A stretch of 64,000 bases of DNA, taken from the NCBI RefSeq assembly GCF_900111235.1, contig NZ_FOJI01000003.1, forward strand, positions 62,001 through 126,000, read 5' to 3'. Source of the DNA: [Clostridium] fimetarium (GTDB taxonomy: Bacteria > Bacillota > Clostridia > Lachnospirales > Lachnospiraceae). This document shows positions 48,030-57,255 of the stretch, piece after piece. Both the position numbers and the translations under genes were made by a program. The number at the start of each line of letters is the position of its first letter. Position 1 is the first letter of the stretch. The notes beneath the pieces are model-generated. The model searched no databases, was not told the DNA's origin, and saw nothing but the letters and a program-made list of their open reading frames with translations.

Positions 48030-48608
48030 TTATCCCAGGTATTTATAAGCAAATGTTCCCGCAATAGCCAGAATAATTGCCACTATACAACCAATAATCA
48101 TAACCTTCATTTTTCTCTTCACAGCCTCAAATGCTTCCTTATTGTTCTGATTCCCAATAGTTGTATTAACACTAACCGTCCCTGTTTTTAATTGTTTGCC
48201 TTTATACTTTATAGACGGAACTCTGGATGTATTTGCAAATGCTAGTTCGTATGCTTTAAGCACCATTTCCCCCTCTGTCGATACATAGGAAAGTGCTTGA
48301 TTACCAAACATCATATGAATTTTTCTTTGCATCACATCAAAAAAGCTCATTTCGTTATACGTATAAAAACCTCCAAGTGCAATTGGGGCAACAACTGGTA
48401 TTGCAATATAAGCACTACCAGTAAGTCCAATATAACGATAAAGTAAAAGCACAATTCCCCCGCCACATACAACAGATGCAACAGAAAATATTAACTGTTT
48501 TACTGTTAGACCCATTGCCACTGATTCCTGATACCTATCAATATCTTTATTGATTTCAATTACCATTTCTTCACCTGTAACCGAAATTTTTCTGTGGGTT
48601 TTGCTCAT
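48030..48608 (-). CDS. prgI: PrgI-family conjugation membrane protein
   Basis: The 192-residue protein has IEINKDIDRYQESVAMGLTV, two adjacent membrane helices (LIFSVASVVCGGGIVLLLY, AYIAIPVVAPIALGGFYTY) and the FDVMQRKI segment typical of PrgI/TcpE-like proteins. An extra membrane helix closes the C-terminus (VMIIGCIVAIILAIAGTFAY), preceded by a basic linker. PrgI proteins are found next to VirB4 in Gram-positive type IV systems and belong to the inner-membrane complex. The start follows GGAGAAAGTAACCGAAA. Confidence 0.85.
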   Translation of the reverse strand: MSKTHRKISVTGEEMVIEINKDIDRYQESVAMGLTVKQLIFSVASVVCGGGIVLLLYRYIGLTGSAYIAIPVVAPIALGGFYTYNEMSFFDVMQRKIHMMFGNQALSYVSTEGEMVLKAYELAFANTSRVPSIKYKGKQLKTGTVSVNTTIGNQNNKEAFEAVKRKMKVMIIGCIVAIILAIAGTFAYKYLG

Positions 48609-48639
48609 TTTCGGTTACTTTCTCCTTTCTTCGTCCCTG

Positions 48640-49041
48640 CTATCTAATCTGCGGTTTCTGCTCTAATTTCTTAGCAACTCCAATGCTATTTTCATAAGTT
48701 GCCATTCCATCAGGACAGAGTTCTCTTAGTTTATCCGGATTAAACATATAAAGAGGGAATTCACAAAAGCCGCTACGCTTACTCAGCCCTGTGAATTCCC
48801 CCAAATCATAATCTTTTATAAATTTTTCAATCTCCGGCATATTGTTTGTATCCACATAGCTACAATAATCAGGTGCCTTACTGTCAAGATTCACAGTCAC
48901 ATCGCCGTAGCTTTCCGGGTATTCACCACCCACTGCGCTTAATCCGATATACAATCCGTTAATATTCATATAATTACTAATTTCCAACTGAACCTTTTCG
49001 GTGGTTCCCCACTGGGTTTGTAATTCTAATGTTCTTTCCAT
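48640..49041 (-). CDS. DUF4313-like conjugative-element protein
   Basis: From ATG 49041 (behind GTGAGGAAAGA) the product has 133 residues and reads as a small soluble protein: LELQTQWGTTEKVQLEISNY, NGLYIGLSAVGGEYPESYGD, LGEFTGLSKRSGFCEFPLY. I recall this pattern as DUF4313, commonly encoded next to PrgI/VirB6 genes in these elements. No function is known. The longer frame back to 49140 would overlap the VirB6-like gene and lacks a ribosome site. Confidence 0.65.
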   Translation of the reverse strand: MERTLELQTQWGTTEKVQLEISNYMNINGLYIGLSAVGGEYPESYGDVTVNLDSKAPDYCSYVDTNNMPEIEKFIKDYDLGEFTGLSKRSGFCEFPLYMFNPDKLRELCPDGMATYENSIGVAKKLEQKPQIR

Positions 49042-49055
49042 TCTTTCCTCACTTT

Positions 49056-49898
49056 CTACAATCCTAATGCCCTGCTTGTCAGATTCTGTGCGCCTTTTAC
49101 ACTCCCTACTGTCATTGCTATGGTAAATGTCATTTCGCACAGATAAATCAATGTCTGTGCCCAGTCTGCATAACTTCCTGTAAATGTCGGCAACCCTGAA
49201 TTGATAAATGCATTACATATAATAATAGCCAAAGCTATTGTTACCGCTTCTAAAACCACCGACAAGAAATACTTAAAATACGTTACTGCTGTATGACTTA
49301 TCGTTCTGTTTCCGCTAAGAGTAGCACATGCAATTGCGCCCATAGGAACAATAATTAGGATTTTTAAGAATCTGAAATATACGGTGTATATCAAGAAAAA
49401 GCCACAGATAATAACGATTATTGACAACAATGCTGCCAATATCAGCATTACCAGACTTGGACCAAAATCCAAATTCTTAATAATATCCGCCTGTGTGCTA
49501 TCAATTGTCAGCGTTGGTATTGTTCCTGAAGTTAATAATCCTACCAAATTTCCTACGGATGTAAAAATCGCTTTCATAATTGTGACATTATTTGCTACCA
49601 GCCATTCCGCTATTCCTACTCTCATAAGCATTCGAAGTATAACTTCAAATCGCATTTCTTCCTTGACATCCACACTCTCTGAACAGAATCCTATGACAAA
49701 GAACAATACCACAAGGGATGAGCCCACCGCTACAAAAATAGGTTCGATACCCACAATGACTGCCCACGGACCTCCGTTCTTAAAATTGACCGGAGACTGT
49801 CCAAGTAGTGAGAATACCAGTGAAACTTGGCTATTCCAGAAACCAAATACCATTTCAAGCAGATCAAGAATGTTCTGTCCAAGTTTAAATATATCCAT
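49056..49898 (-). CDS. VirB6/TrbL-like polytopic channel protein
   Basis: This 280-residue, strongly hydrophobic protein has about six membrane helices (VIVGIEPIFVAVGSSLVVLFFVIGF is two merged, then LVMLILAALLSIIVIICGFF, FLKILIIVPMGAIACATL, YFLSVVLEAVTIALAIIIC, LIYLCEMTFTIAMTVGSV). Size and position between Maff2 and PrgI match the TrbL/VirB6 component that forms the inner part of the transfer channel in Gram-positive elements. It starts behind AAGAGGTGAATAACAAG. Confidence 0.8.
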   Translation of the reverse strand: MDIFKLGQNILDLLEMVFGFWNSQVSLVFSLLGQSPVNFKNGGPWAVIVGIEPIFVAVGSSLVVLFFVIGFCSESVDVKEEMRFEVILRMLMRVGIAEWLVANNVTIMKAIFTSVGNLVGLLTSGTIPTLTIDSTQADIIKNLDFGPSLVMLILAALLSIIVIICGFFLIYTVYFRFLKILIIVPMGAIACATLSGNRTISHTAVTYFKYFLSVVLEAVTIALAIIICNAFINSGLPTFTGSYADWAQTLIYLCEMTFTIAMTVGSVKGAQNLTSRALGL

Positions 49899-49953
49899 AC
49901 TTGTTATTCACCTCTTCTTTCTGTTGTAATGGGCAGATAAACTGCCCTGAATT

Positions 49954-50313
49954 CTAGAAACCTAAGATTGTAAGTACTGATGAAATACCTGCCATCATAA
50001 CTCCTGCTACGATTCCTTTCAGTGCTGAGTTCATTGTAGATGAATCCTGTTGCTGATAAGCCTGTGCAAATTCCATGACGTTCTTAGCAAGGATAATAAC
50101 ACCAACTGCACCGATAATAGCGATAACAAGTGTCTTAAGGCTATCAAGTGGTGCTGTTACGGAACTAGTATCTGTTGCAGCCATAACCTGCGTAGACATT
50201 AAGCTGCATGCCATTACTGCACCTGCTACTATTGGCGTTAGTTTCTTTTTCGATCTTATAACAAATCCTTCTCTTTTAGTTTCTGGGATTGTATTATTCT
50301 CTTTCTTACCCAT
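49954..50313 (-). CDS. Maff2-family small membrane protein
   Basis: The 119-residue product has a signal-like N-terminal helix (KLTPIVAGAVMACSLMSTQVMA, cleavage likely after AMA-like VMA). Two further helices (TLVIAIIGAVGVIILAKNV, LKGIVAGVMMAGISSVLTIL) are separated by FAQAYQQQDSSTMNSA, the invariant Maff2 block. Maff2 proteins are always next to VirD4 and VirB6-like genes in Tn1549-type elements and may be the VirB2-like subunit. The start ATG is behind AAAGGAGATTAAAT. A terminator-like hairpin separates it from VirD4, so it may have its own promoter. Confidence 0.88.
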   Translation of the reverse strand: MGKKENNTIPETKREGFVIRSKKKLTPIVAGAVMACSLMSTQVMAATDTSSVTAPLDSLKTLVIAIIGAVGVIILAKNVMEFAQAYQQQDSSTMNSALKGIVAGVMMAGISSVLTILGF

Positions 50314-50507
50314 AATTTAATCTCCTTTAAGATGTGTGTGGGTGCAGATTAAGATACCAGCGGAAATGAATAATCTGTCCAAGACAGATATACATTCCAC
50401 CGGCTCATCTCCGAATGAATGTCATCTGTACTAGACACATGATTCATTTCTATCTGCTATTGTTAATGTGTTTCTATTTTTACAGGATTGGTCCTTGATA
50501 AAAAACT

Positions 50508-50563
50508 CTCGACTTTAATGTTCACTATGGATTTCTCCCTGAACACGAGAGTTGTCAGTCTGC
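50508..50563 (-). terminator. Terminator between VirD4 and Maff2 genes
   Basis: The arms AACTCTCG and CGAGAGTT are perfect and an inner GTTCA/TGAAC pair extends the stem. Six T residues follow on the minus strand. It lies 20 bases past the VirD4 stop. Between it and Maff2 are two more inverted repeats, one with arms ATCTGTC/GACAGAT near 50372-50390. Confidence 0.7.
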
Positions 50564-50583
50564 ATCTATTGTTTTGCAGAAAA

Positions 50584-52767
50584 TCAGTTATGCCTTGCTC
50601 TCTCAAACGTTTCACGTATATGGGCCATTTCTTCAAGTGATGTTTCTGGATAGAAATACTCTAGAATTGTTTGTTTTGGCACCTTTGCAGCTAAAGCTTT
50701 TTTGCCTTCTGTTTTCTGTTCTTCAGAAAACTCCCAGTAAATAAGGCGATTCATGACCGTATCTTCTTTCAATGGTTTGCGGCTTGCTACAGATGCTCCG
50801 CCTGAAGACGTTTCATTTTCATTACTGACCTCTTCTTCTGCGAATTCCAATTCTTTTGTCTGCTCACTGTTCAACTTTTGTTTCTGCTCTTTCTCATCTA
50901 TATTAGTAAAACGACTTCTAAGTTCCGCATCTCCAAGTAGCATAAATTCTTCATAAGTCAGATTATCAATATAGATATTTCCGCCCTTTTCTTTTAATTG
51001 CTCGTAAAACTTTAGAGAACTTTTTGTCAATATCTCAAAGGTCGGTTCAATTAAATTGGACCCCTTTGATGGTACGTGTACATAGGCCTCCCCTTTACCA
51101 TCCGCCGTCATATTAAATGCAGGATGTAAAAATGGAATATACTTGTTATCAATGATTGGATCAAATCCACGGATAAAGATAAATAATTTCTTATTATCCA
51201 GTTTTCGTACCTCATCTGGTGTATAAAGCTCTCTTCCTAACACATCAAAATTACGGCTTGAACTGCCTTGTCTTCCCCTTGTTTCCCCACTTGATTTTTT
51301 ATCAATGGTTCCTTTTCCAAGTAACTCTGAAATATACTTATGAGTGCTCTGCTCATTTCCGCCCAAATAGACCAACGTATCGCAGTTTCCTGGGATTGTC
51401 TCCCATGTGTCCTTGAATAATGCCTTGATTTGAGCAAGATTTTGAATGATAATAACCGAACTAATCTCTCTACTTCTCATTGTGGAAAGTAAAGAGCAAT
51501 AATCATCTGGCAAAGCCACATTACTAAATTCGTCTAGCATGAAAGTGACATGTATCGGAAGTCTACCACCACAATTAAAATCTGCCTGATAATATAATTC
51601 TTGAAAAACTTGCGTATAAAGCATTCCAACGATAAAATTGTAGGATTTATCAGAATCTGGGATAACACAAAAGAGTGCGGTCTTTGTCTCACCATCACCA
51701 TTTACTCCAATGCCAAGTTCCGATAAGTTCATATCATCCTTTGACAGCATTCTAAGCACCTGCTTATTCTCTAAGAAAGCAAGTCTCGAATTGGCACTGA
51801 TGATAATGGAACGAATTGTATCTCCCGCCCCTCGCATACATTTGTTATACTGTTTTACTGCTGGATGATTAGAACCTAATACTGAACTCTCTTCTAAAAA
51901 TTTCATTCTAACATCAAGTCTTGAAGGTTTTCCCTTCTCAGCGACTTCTGCCTCTCCCATTAACTTTAGGACTGTTTCAAAGTTCCGCTTTACTGGCTTT
52001 TCTTCTAGCCAGACATAATAAAACAACGCCTGCAAGAACAACCCTTCAGCTTTCTCCCAAAACGGGTCGCTTGGTGTTGCACCTTTCGGCGTTGTATTGG
52101 ATATCAGGTTCGTAATCAGTTTTACAATGTCTGTCTCTTCCCTGATATATGCAAATGGATTATAGCAATCTGACTTATTCATCTCTAGCAAATTAATGAC
52201 CTTCACATGATATCCGTTCTTTTTTAACATACCACCACAACTTCTAAGGATTTCTCCTTTGGGGTCGGTGCATATGAAAGAACAATCATGTGGCATCTGC
52301 ATGAGATTTGGTTTCACCTCATAAAATGTCTTTCCAGCACCGGATCCTCCTATAATTAAGACGTTATTATTTAATTTCGTTTGCCTCGTATTTAAGCTCA
52401 TTCTTACATTTTGACTTAAAATTCGGTTGAATGTTTCATCCTTATCTGCTAACACTTTGTTAACCTGTTTTACATTAGCAAACTGTGCGGTACCAAATTC
52501 CTTACCTGGCATCATCTTTTTCTGACTGGTATAGTACATGATGACTACAATTGTATAAATCCCAATCGCAATCATTACAGCTTTTATTGTAGATGGCTCA
52601 TAGTAATTATCTAATGGTGCAGCACATACCTCATTAAAAACAGGAAGGAAGTTATTTAGCGTCATCTCTTCCTCCCATGCTCCATTCACAAGGTATCCAA
52701 GATAAGCTGCCAGTATTGAGCCGAAGATAAGAAATATTACCGATGGTTTCTTCTTATTTGTCTGCAT
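50584..52767 (-). CDS. VirD4/TraG-family type IV coupling protein
   Basis: The 727-residue protein has two N-terminal membrane helices (about 10-28 and 62-80), Walker A IGGSGAGKT near residue 143 and CTDPKGEIL. It also has Walker B TFMLDEFSNVALPDDY and VIIIQNLAQIKALF, all standard for TraG/VirD4 coupling ATPases. It links the relaxosome to the transfer channel. The C-terminal ~100 residues are an acidic, variable tail ending in a helical segment. The start is behind AAGAGGTAAAGACCT, and it follows PcfB by six bases, the usual order. Confidence 0.93.
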   Translation of the reverse strand: MQTNKKKPSVIFLIFGSILAAYLGYLVNGAWEEEMTLNNFLPVFNEVCAAPLDNYYEPSTIKAVMIAIGIYTIVVIMYYTSQKKMMPGKEFGTAQFANVKQVNKVLADKDETFNRILSQNVRMSLNTRQTKLNNNVLIIGGSGAGKTFYEVKPNLMQMPHDCSFICTDPKGEILRSCGGMLKKNGYHVKVINLLEMNKSDCYNPFAYIREETDIVKLITNLISNTTPKGATPSDPFWEKAEGLFLQALFYYVWLEEKPVKRNFETVLKLMGEAEVAEKGKPSRLDVRMKFLEESSVLGSNHPAVKQYNKCMRGAGDTIRSIIISANSRLAFLENKQVLRMLSKDDMNLSELGIGVNGDGETKTALFCVIPDSDKSYNFIVGMLYTQVFQELYYQADFNCGGRLPIHVTFMLDEFSNVALPDDYCSLLSTMRSREISSVIIIQNLAQIKALFKDTWETIPGNCDTLVYLGGNEQSTHKYISELLGKGTIDKKSSGETRGRQGSSSRNFDVLGRELYTPDEVRKLDNKKLFIFIRGFDPIIDNKYIPFLHPAFNMTADGKGEAYVHVPSKGSNLIEPTFEILTKSSLKFYEQLKEKGGNIYIDNLTYEEFMLLGDAELRSRFTNIDEKEQKQKLNSEQTKELEFAEEEVSNENETSSGGASVASRKPLKEDTVMNRLIYWEFSEEQKTEGKKALAAKVPKQTILEYFYPETSLEEMAHIRETFERARHN

Positions 52768-52773
52768 AGGTCT

Positions 52774-53910
52774 TTACCTCTTCTTTATTTCTGTGGTTGT
52801 CTTAGTCTGTTTCTTTGTTGTAGTCTGAGATTTATCGTATTTATCTCTGACAGTAGTCTCCACCTTATCGTAATGCTTGGAATAAAGGGTTTCTCCCTTC
52901 ATAGTTTCCACTACACGGTTCTCTTCGTCATAGATTTTATAATCCTTATCTTTGTCCAAAAATGTTAATAAGGTTTTTCCATTATGAATATCCATTGCAT
53001 TTTCCTTATTAATCCATACATATCTCACCTTGTCTCCCCAAGTACCTGGAATCCTTGTTTTAACAGCATTATCATTTTCCATAACAATTAAAGTTTTTGA
53101 AATCGTAACATCAGAAAGGTTTAAATTCTTTGATGCAGATACTGCCTTCATTCTCGCAGCCAAATCCTGATATCCGCGAATTCTGTTTTGAAATGCTTCT
53201 TTATCCATAATAACTTTATGTTGTCCAGTCATATCACTTTTTTCAAGAACTCCAATGGTTTCAAGTTGCTTAATCACATTTTCTGCCTGCGCATTATCAA
53301 TACTAAAATTTTCTTTGACAGCATCCACACTGATACTCTGTTTTTCCATAGCAAATAATCCAACTTTTTCAATCAAACCTTCTATAATAATACCTGCTCT
53401 TGTGGCATCCTCAGTGTGGATTTTTCCGGGGAGCAAGTTCCCCGTACCTCCTAGTTTTTGCCCCTTGAGAAAATCAAGAAGTTTATTTAAATCCTTTTCA
53501 TTTCCATTCTTAAGATAATCATCAAAACTCGCAATCTTTCCAAACTTCAATTTTTGAATCATCATATTGGCCCTAGGCACTGCCTCCGAATGAAAGATAA
53601 CTTCAGATAGTCCATCTGTTTTATTCATGTCTGGTAATACAGAATAAAGAATGCCATACTTTTTTGCCATCTTCTCTACTTTTTTCATATCTTCTGTCTT
53701 AAACTGAAGGACTTGTAAATCACCGCCCTTCATCAACAACTTTTTCATTGATGTTTTACCAAGCGTCTTCTCATAATCAAGCATACCCTTTAATACTTCT
53801 GCACCTTTTTGCATAATGCCTAGACCACCGCTGCCTACTTTCATTACTATCTCAATGCCTTCATATGCCACGCGGATAATCTGTATCGCCTCCTGAATTT
53901 CTTCTGCCAT
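52774..53910 (-). CDS. pcfB: PcfB-family (DUF3801) conjugation protein
   Basis: The ATG at 53910 (MAEEIQEAIQ) follows TGGAGATTATT. The N-terminal ~150 residues are a PcfB/DUF3801 domain: IQIIRVAYEGIEIVMKVGSG, GKTSMKKLLMKGGDLQVLQF, KKYGILYSVLPDMN and FHSEAVPRANMMIQ. PcfB binds the relaxosome and the VirD4 protein in enterococcal pCF10. The C-terminal part (about 160-378) has a helical linker, a region with repeated short strands (RIPGTWGDKVRYVWINKENA) and a Thr/Lys-rich tail. It is directly upstream of VirD4, as in other systems. At 378 residues it is longer than pCF10 PcfB. Confidence 0.85.
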   Translation of the reverse strand: MAEEIQEAIQIIRVAYEGIEIVMKVGSGGLGIMQKGAEVLKGMLDYEKTLGKTSMKKLLMKGGDLQVLQFKTEDMKKVEKMAKKYGILYSVLPDMNKTDGLSEVIFHSEAVPRANMMIQKLKFGKIASFDDYLKNGNEKDLNKLLDFLKGQKLGGTGNLLPGKIHTEDATRAGIIIEGLIEKVGLFAMEKQSISVDAVKENFSIDNAQAENVIKQLETIGVLEKSDMTGQHKVIMDKEAFQNRIRGYQDLAARMKAVSASKNLNLSDVTISKTLIVMENDNAVKTRIPGTWGDKVRYVWINKENAMDIHNGKTLLTFLDKDKDYKIYDEENRVVETMKGETLYSKHYDKVETTVRDKYDKSQTTTKKQTKTTTEIKKR

Positions 53911-53925
53911 AATAATCTCCATTCT

Positions 53926-54019
53926 TGCGCATTTTTCTGCGCATCATAAGTTTGTGCAAAGCACAAATCTTAAGTGAAAAGTATTTTTCACTTAACCTCT
54001 TTTCTGCACAAATACGTGC
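53926..54019. repeat. Cluster of four consecutive hairpins
   Basis: The gap between PcfB and the next gene holds four short inverted repeats in a row. They are TGCGCA/TGCGCA (53926-53943), TTTGTGC/GCACAAA (53951-53967), TTAAGTGAAAA/TTTTCACTTAA (53970-53995) and GCAC/GTGC (54006-54019). Three of the arms are perfect. The function is unknown; RNA processing or attenuation is plausible. Confidence 0.8.
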
Positions 54020-54024
54020 TATAA

Positions 54025-54417
54025 CTATAATAATATTTCTTTCTTTACTCTCTCCTTAAGCTCTTGTGTATCTGTTTTTCGAATTTCCTCTGGAGTTACA
54101 TCAATTCCATATCCTTTTAATACATCTGAAAGTCTATTAATTGCTTTCTCTTCTTCAACACGATACATTTCAAGTGCTACAAGGAGATTTTCTATCTGAC
54201 CAACCCATTTTGGTTTTTTGTCATACATCGTCTGATACTTCATTTTTATCATTTCAAAATCACTATCCGGAACAGTAAGTTCATCCATTAACTTATTGGT
54301 CAAATCCTTGTCCTTTGTCTTAAATGAAAATTCCACAACGAACTTTTGCACTTCCTTTGAAAACTGTGGCATATTCTTAACTGCCGTTACTGTTTCACTA
54401 ATAAACGCTAAACTCAT
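54025..54417 (-). CDS. Unknown 130-residue helical conjugation protein
   Basis: The ATG at 54417 has a perfect AGGAGG site. The product is helical and charged (FSKEVQKFVVEFSFKTKDKD, LLVALEMYRVEEEKAINRL) and ends with EEIRKTDTQELKERVKKEIL. No membrane segment or catalytic motif is visible. It lies between a coiled-coil protein gene (13 bases) and PcfB on the same strand. The family is not recognised. Confidence 0.65.
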   Translation of the reverse strand: MSLAFISETVTAVKNMPQFSKEVQKFVVEFSFKTKDKDLTNKLMDELTVPDSDFEMIKMKYQTMYDKKPKWVGQIENLLVALEMYRVEEEKAINRLSDVLKGYGIDVTPEEIRKTDTQELKERVKKEILL

Positions 54418-54429
54418 TCTCTCTTCCTC

Positions 54430-55764
54430 CTAATCATCCAGTTCATTTTCTAGTACTGCGATTTCTATAATCTCTTTCATCTGATCTGCCGGAACTTTAT
54501 TATTAATCAGTTCTATGAGTTGATTTTCTGTCAGTCCCTTTTCTATCGCTGTCTTGATCAGTGCTAGCTGTGCCGGAATCAATTCGCCTGTAGCAACAAG
54601 CTTTACAATGTCTTGTCTAGATTTTTTCTTAAACATCAGATTTGAAATTATATTAATTACACCCATAGTAGATTTCTTAATTTCCTTTTCTACAGAAACT
54701 GTCTGCATTACGTTTCCATTAGCATCTGCTACTGGCATGTTGTAATAGATTGGCATAGCATAAATATATGGGATACCAGTCTGATTCATCTGTGGTGAAA
54801 CTGGTTGCCTACGAATCTGTTGCTGTTGCATCATTTGCACTGATTGCTGCATTTGCACTGGTTGCATCTGCTGTGGTTGGTGCATCTGCTGTAATTGTTG
54901 CCTCTGTTGCGGTTTTACTTGTGACTGTATCGATTTTTGAGATAAGTCACTATTTCTCTTATCTATTATTCCATTATCAGTTTTCATATCTGATGCAGTA
55001 TCTAACGCCTCATCAGATGTTCTTTGCTCAGCCTTTTGTTTAGAAATTTTTAAGCCTTCTTGTAATTCATCAACCTTTGACTGCATCTTTTTCATCTCCT
55101 TATCCATATTCTCTTTCTCTTCACGAAGTCTTGCTATCGTAGAATTAGCCTGGTTAATCTTATCCTGCTGATCGGATAACAAGGTGTCTTTATCACTCAG
55201 CTGTTTTACTAGATTATCCCTTACAGCAACATCCTCCTTAAAAGACTCAAATATCTTTAACTTCTCATTCAGCTCATCATAACGACTTTCATCGAACTTG
55301 ATACTTGATACAACATTTTTTATCTCTTCAAAAAGAGATTTGACATATTCCGGTGCAACCTGCACCTCAGTATCTGCCTTTTCCATTTCATCAAGGACTC
55401 CCTGATAACTCTGACTCATTTCAAATGCATTATTCTTTTTTTCTATAACATCTCTGATTGTTTCTATTGGCACTCCTCGTTCAAAGAACTCCAGTGCCAC
55501 ACTCATCTGATTCGCATTTAATGAATCTGTTGTAATAATATCAATTACTTCCTGACTGCACTTGTTTCTAAGACACTTGGAATAAATGCTCATTTGCTTG
55601 ATATTAAGACCAGATTTTGCATATCGAAATACTTCTTCTGTCGAAAACCCAAATTCAATATCTTCTGATACAAGTCCAACGACATCTTCACCAAGTCCTA
55701 TTCTTCTAATCTCCTGCGCTGCCATATTTTTAGCTTTATTAAGGCTCTGTGTTGACTCTTCCAT
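54430..55764 (-). CDS. Coiled-coil protein with glutamine-rich linker
   Basis: The 444-residue product begins behind AAGGAGGTAACGT. Residues 1-120 hold short helical repeats (FRYAKSGLNIKQMSIYSKCL and similar) of a kind frequent in proteins of clostridial conjugative elements. A coiled coil follows at about 150-255. A Gln/Met/Pro-rich stretch runs from about 275 to 325 (QPQQMQPVQMQQ and similar). A C-terminal helical repeat module (LVATGELIPAQLALI, GLTENQLIELINNKVP) closes it. No enzymatic motif is seen. It lies directly downstream of the relaxase gene and may be a relaxosome or scaffold component; this is inferred from position only. Confidence 0.65.
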   Translation of the reverse strand: MEESTQSLNKAKNMAAQEIRRIGLGEDVVGLVSEDIEFGFSTEEVFRYAKSGLNIKQMSIYSKCLRNKCSQEVIDIITTDSLNANQMSVALEFFERGVPIETIRDVIEKKNNAFEMSQSYQGVLDEMEKADTEVQVAPEYVKSLFEEIKNVVSSIKFDESRYDELNEKLKIFESFKEDVAVRDNLVKQLSDKDTLLSDQQDKINQANSTIARLREEKENMDKEMKKMQSKVDELQEGLKISKQKAEQRTSDEALDTASDMKTDNGIIDKRNSDLSQKSIQSQVKPQQRQQLQQMHQPQQMQPVQMQQSVQMMQQQQIRRQPVSPQMNQTGIPYIYAMPIYYNMPVADANGNVMQTVSVEKEIKKSTMGVINIISNLMFKKKSRQDIVKLVATGELIPAQLALIKTAIEKGLTENQLIELINNKVPADQMKEIIEIAVLENELDD

Positions 55765-55800
55765 ACGTTACCTCCTTATTTTTTCGTAAAAAAATACAGC

Positions 55801-57255
55801 CTATCGCTTTGGCTGCTTTACTTCTTTCTTCTCTTTAATTGTCTGCCACTGTTCTTTTACCTCTTCTTGCGTTCTTCCTTCCGTCTCTTTTGTGATTTCA
55901 CTAAGAATAGATTTTGCAAGATTAAGCTCTTTAAACACTATCTTTTCTAAATCCCTGACTCTGGAAATCTCATTTCTATAATGCTCCTTTAGTTTTTCTA
56001 CCTCTTCAATTGAATAGCCCTGCTTTTTGAGATTCTCAACCAATGTTATCCACTGTTTATGCTCATCCTCAAAGAATTTATCCCCAGATTCAAAACTATT
56101 TTCACATTCCTTTAGTTCATTTATCTCACCAAGCATTTCGAATAAGGGATTGAATTTTGCTCGGTCCTTGAATACCTTACTTTTCTCTTTGGATACTTCT
56201 TTCTTTTTATCCGTCAGATTATCAGTAGTTGCTACAAGTTCCACAACATTAGGAATATCATGTTTTACAAGAAACAAATATTGCTCCTGCAATTTATGCA
56301 TTTTCTTAATATCATCCTTATACTTCCATGACTGTGAATAAGGTTTCTTCTTTAACTTTCTGGTTCTATAAAGCTTTGCAAAATACTTCTTTTGAAGTCC
56401 TGAAAACTTCGTCCTCTTAAACCGATTTACTTTACAATAAACAATTCTTGGCTGCATATTTTTTTGATAAGGCTTATAGGAAGATAAGTCTTCAGCTTTG
56501 ATACGTTCTCGGATTTTCTCTTCGCAATACTCGTCACCCAAGGTCTTACATCTCTTATACCGGTACATTCCAGGAGGCTTAATTGCAAGATATTTACCCG
56601 CTTTGATTTCATACCCTTTATCAGCTAACAATTCTAAAAAACTATCATAGGTTGGTGCCTGCATAATACAAGCATCCAAATCACGTTTAATCATATTGCT
56701 CCAGACAAACTTGCCATCCCGGTATTCATTCCATTCCTTATAATGGTCACTTGGCTTTGCTTGATCCGCTTCAATCTGAATTGTTGATAATCCGTATTCT
56801 TCACATATCCGATTGGTTACAGGCTGAATTTTTTTTGCCCAATCACCTTTTTTATAATGAAACTTCATACCATCCAAAAAGCTGACACTGTTAAATACTA
56901 TATGCCCATGAATATGATCCGTATTATCATGAACCGAATATACTGCTTCATAATCACTTCCAAGATATTCTTTGGCGAACTTTCCGATAATTTCAAACGC
57001 TGTATCACCATCGACTTCGCCTTTTTCAAAGGAAATGATAATGTGATATCCTTGCCTTTTATCTGTTTTACCAAACTTCTCTTTCGTCTGCTTCATCTGC
57101 TCATATGCTGCATCCAGCTGGCAGTTAAATCCTGCCACAAATTTCCCATTCTGGGTTTTCTCTGGTTCTGAAATATAATCAATTGCAACCTTAAGATGTT
57201 TGCCCGGAAAATGATTTCCACAATCCTTCATATAAAGGATCTTACTAATCGCCAA
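55801..57255 (-). CDS. Relaxase/mobilization nuclease (MOBP type)
   Basis: Translation appears to begin at TTG 57255 behind AGAGGTGGTGGTTC, overlapping the MobC gene by 11 bases. The relaxase domain occupies about residues 1-160: AIDYISEPEKT with a candidate catalytic tyrosine, GYHIIISFEKGEVDG, and the three-histidine motif VHDNTDHIHGHIVFN. The remainder (about 220-484) is lysine-rich and helical and probably binds DNA. MOBP relaxases nick oriT and lead the strand into the recipient. The presence of MobC upstream and the iteron-like region beyond it fits a relaxosome module. Confidence 0.9.
   Translation of the reverse strand: MAISKILYMKDCGNHFPGKHLKVAIDYISEPEKTQNGKFVAGFNCQLDAAYEQMKQTKEKFGKTDKRQGYHIIISFEKGEVDGDTAFEIIGKFAKEYLGSDYEAVYSVHDNTDHIHGHIVFNSVSFLDGMKFHYKKGDWAKKIQPVTNRICEEYGLSTIQIEADQAKPSDHYKEWNEYRDGKFVWSNMIKRDLDACIMQAPTYDSFLELLADKGYEIKAGKYLAIKPPGMYRYKRCKTLGDEYCEEKIRERIKAEDLSSYKPYQKNMQPRIVYCKVNRFKRTKFSGLQKKYFAKLYRTRKLKKKPYSQSWKYKDDIKKMHKLQEQYLFLVKHDIPNVVELVATTDNLTDKKKEVSKEKSKVFKDRAKFNPLFEMLGEINELKECENSFESGDKFFEDEHKQWITLVENLKKQGYSIEEVEKLKEHYRNEISRVRDLEKIVFKELNLAKSILSEITKETEGRTQEEVKEQWQTIKEKKEVKQPKR

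Noticed and set aside
53926-54019. CRISPR-like reading of the hairpin cluster
   Set aside because: The four hairpins differ in sequence and there is no repeat-spacer periodicity.
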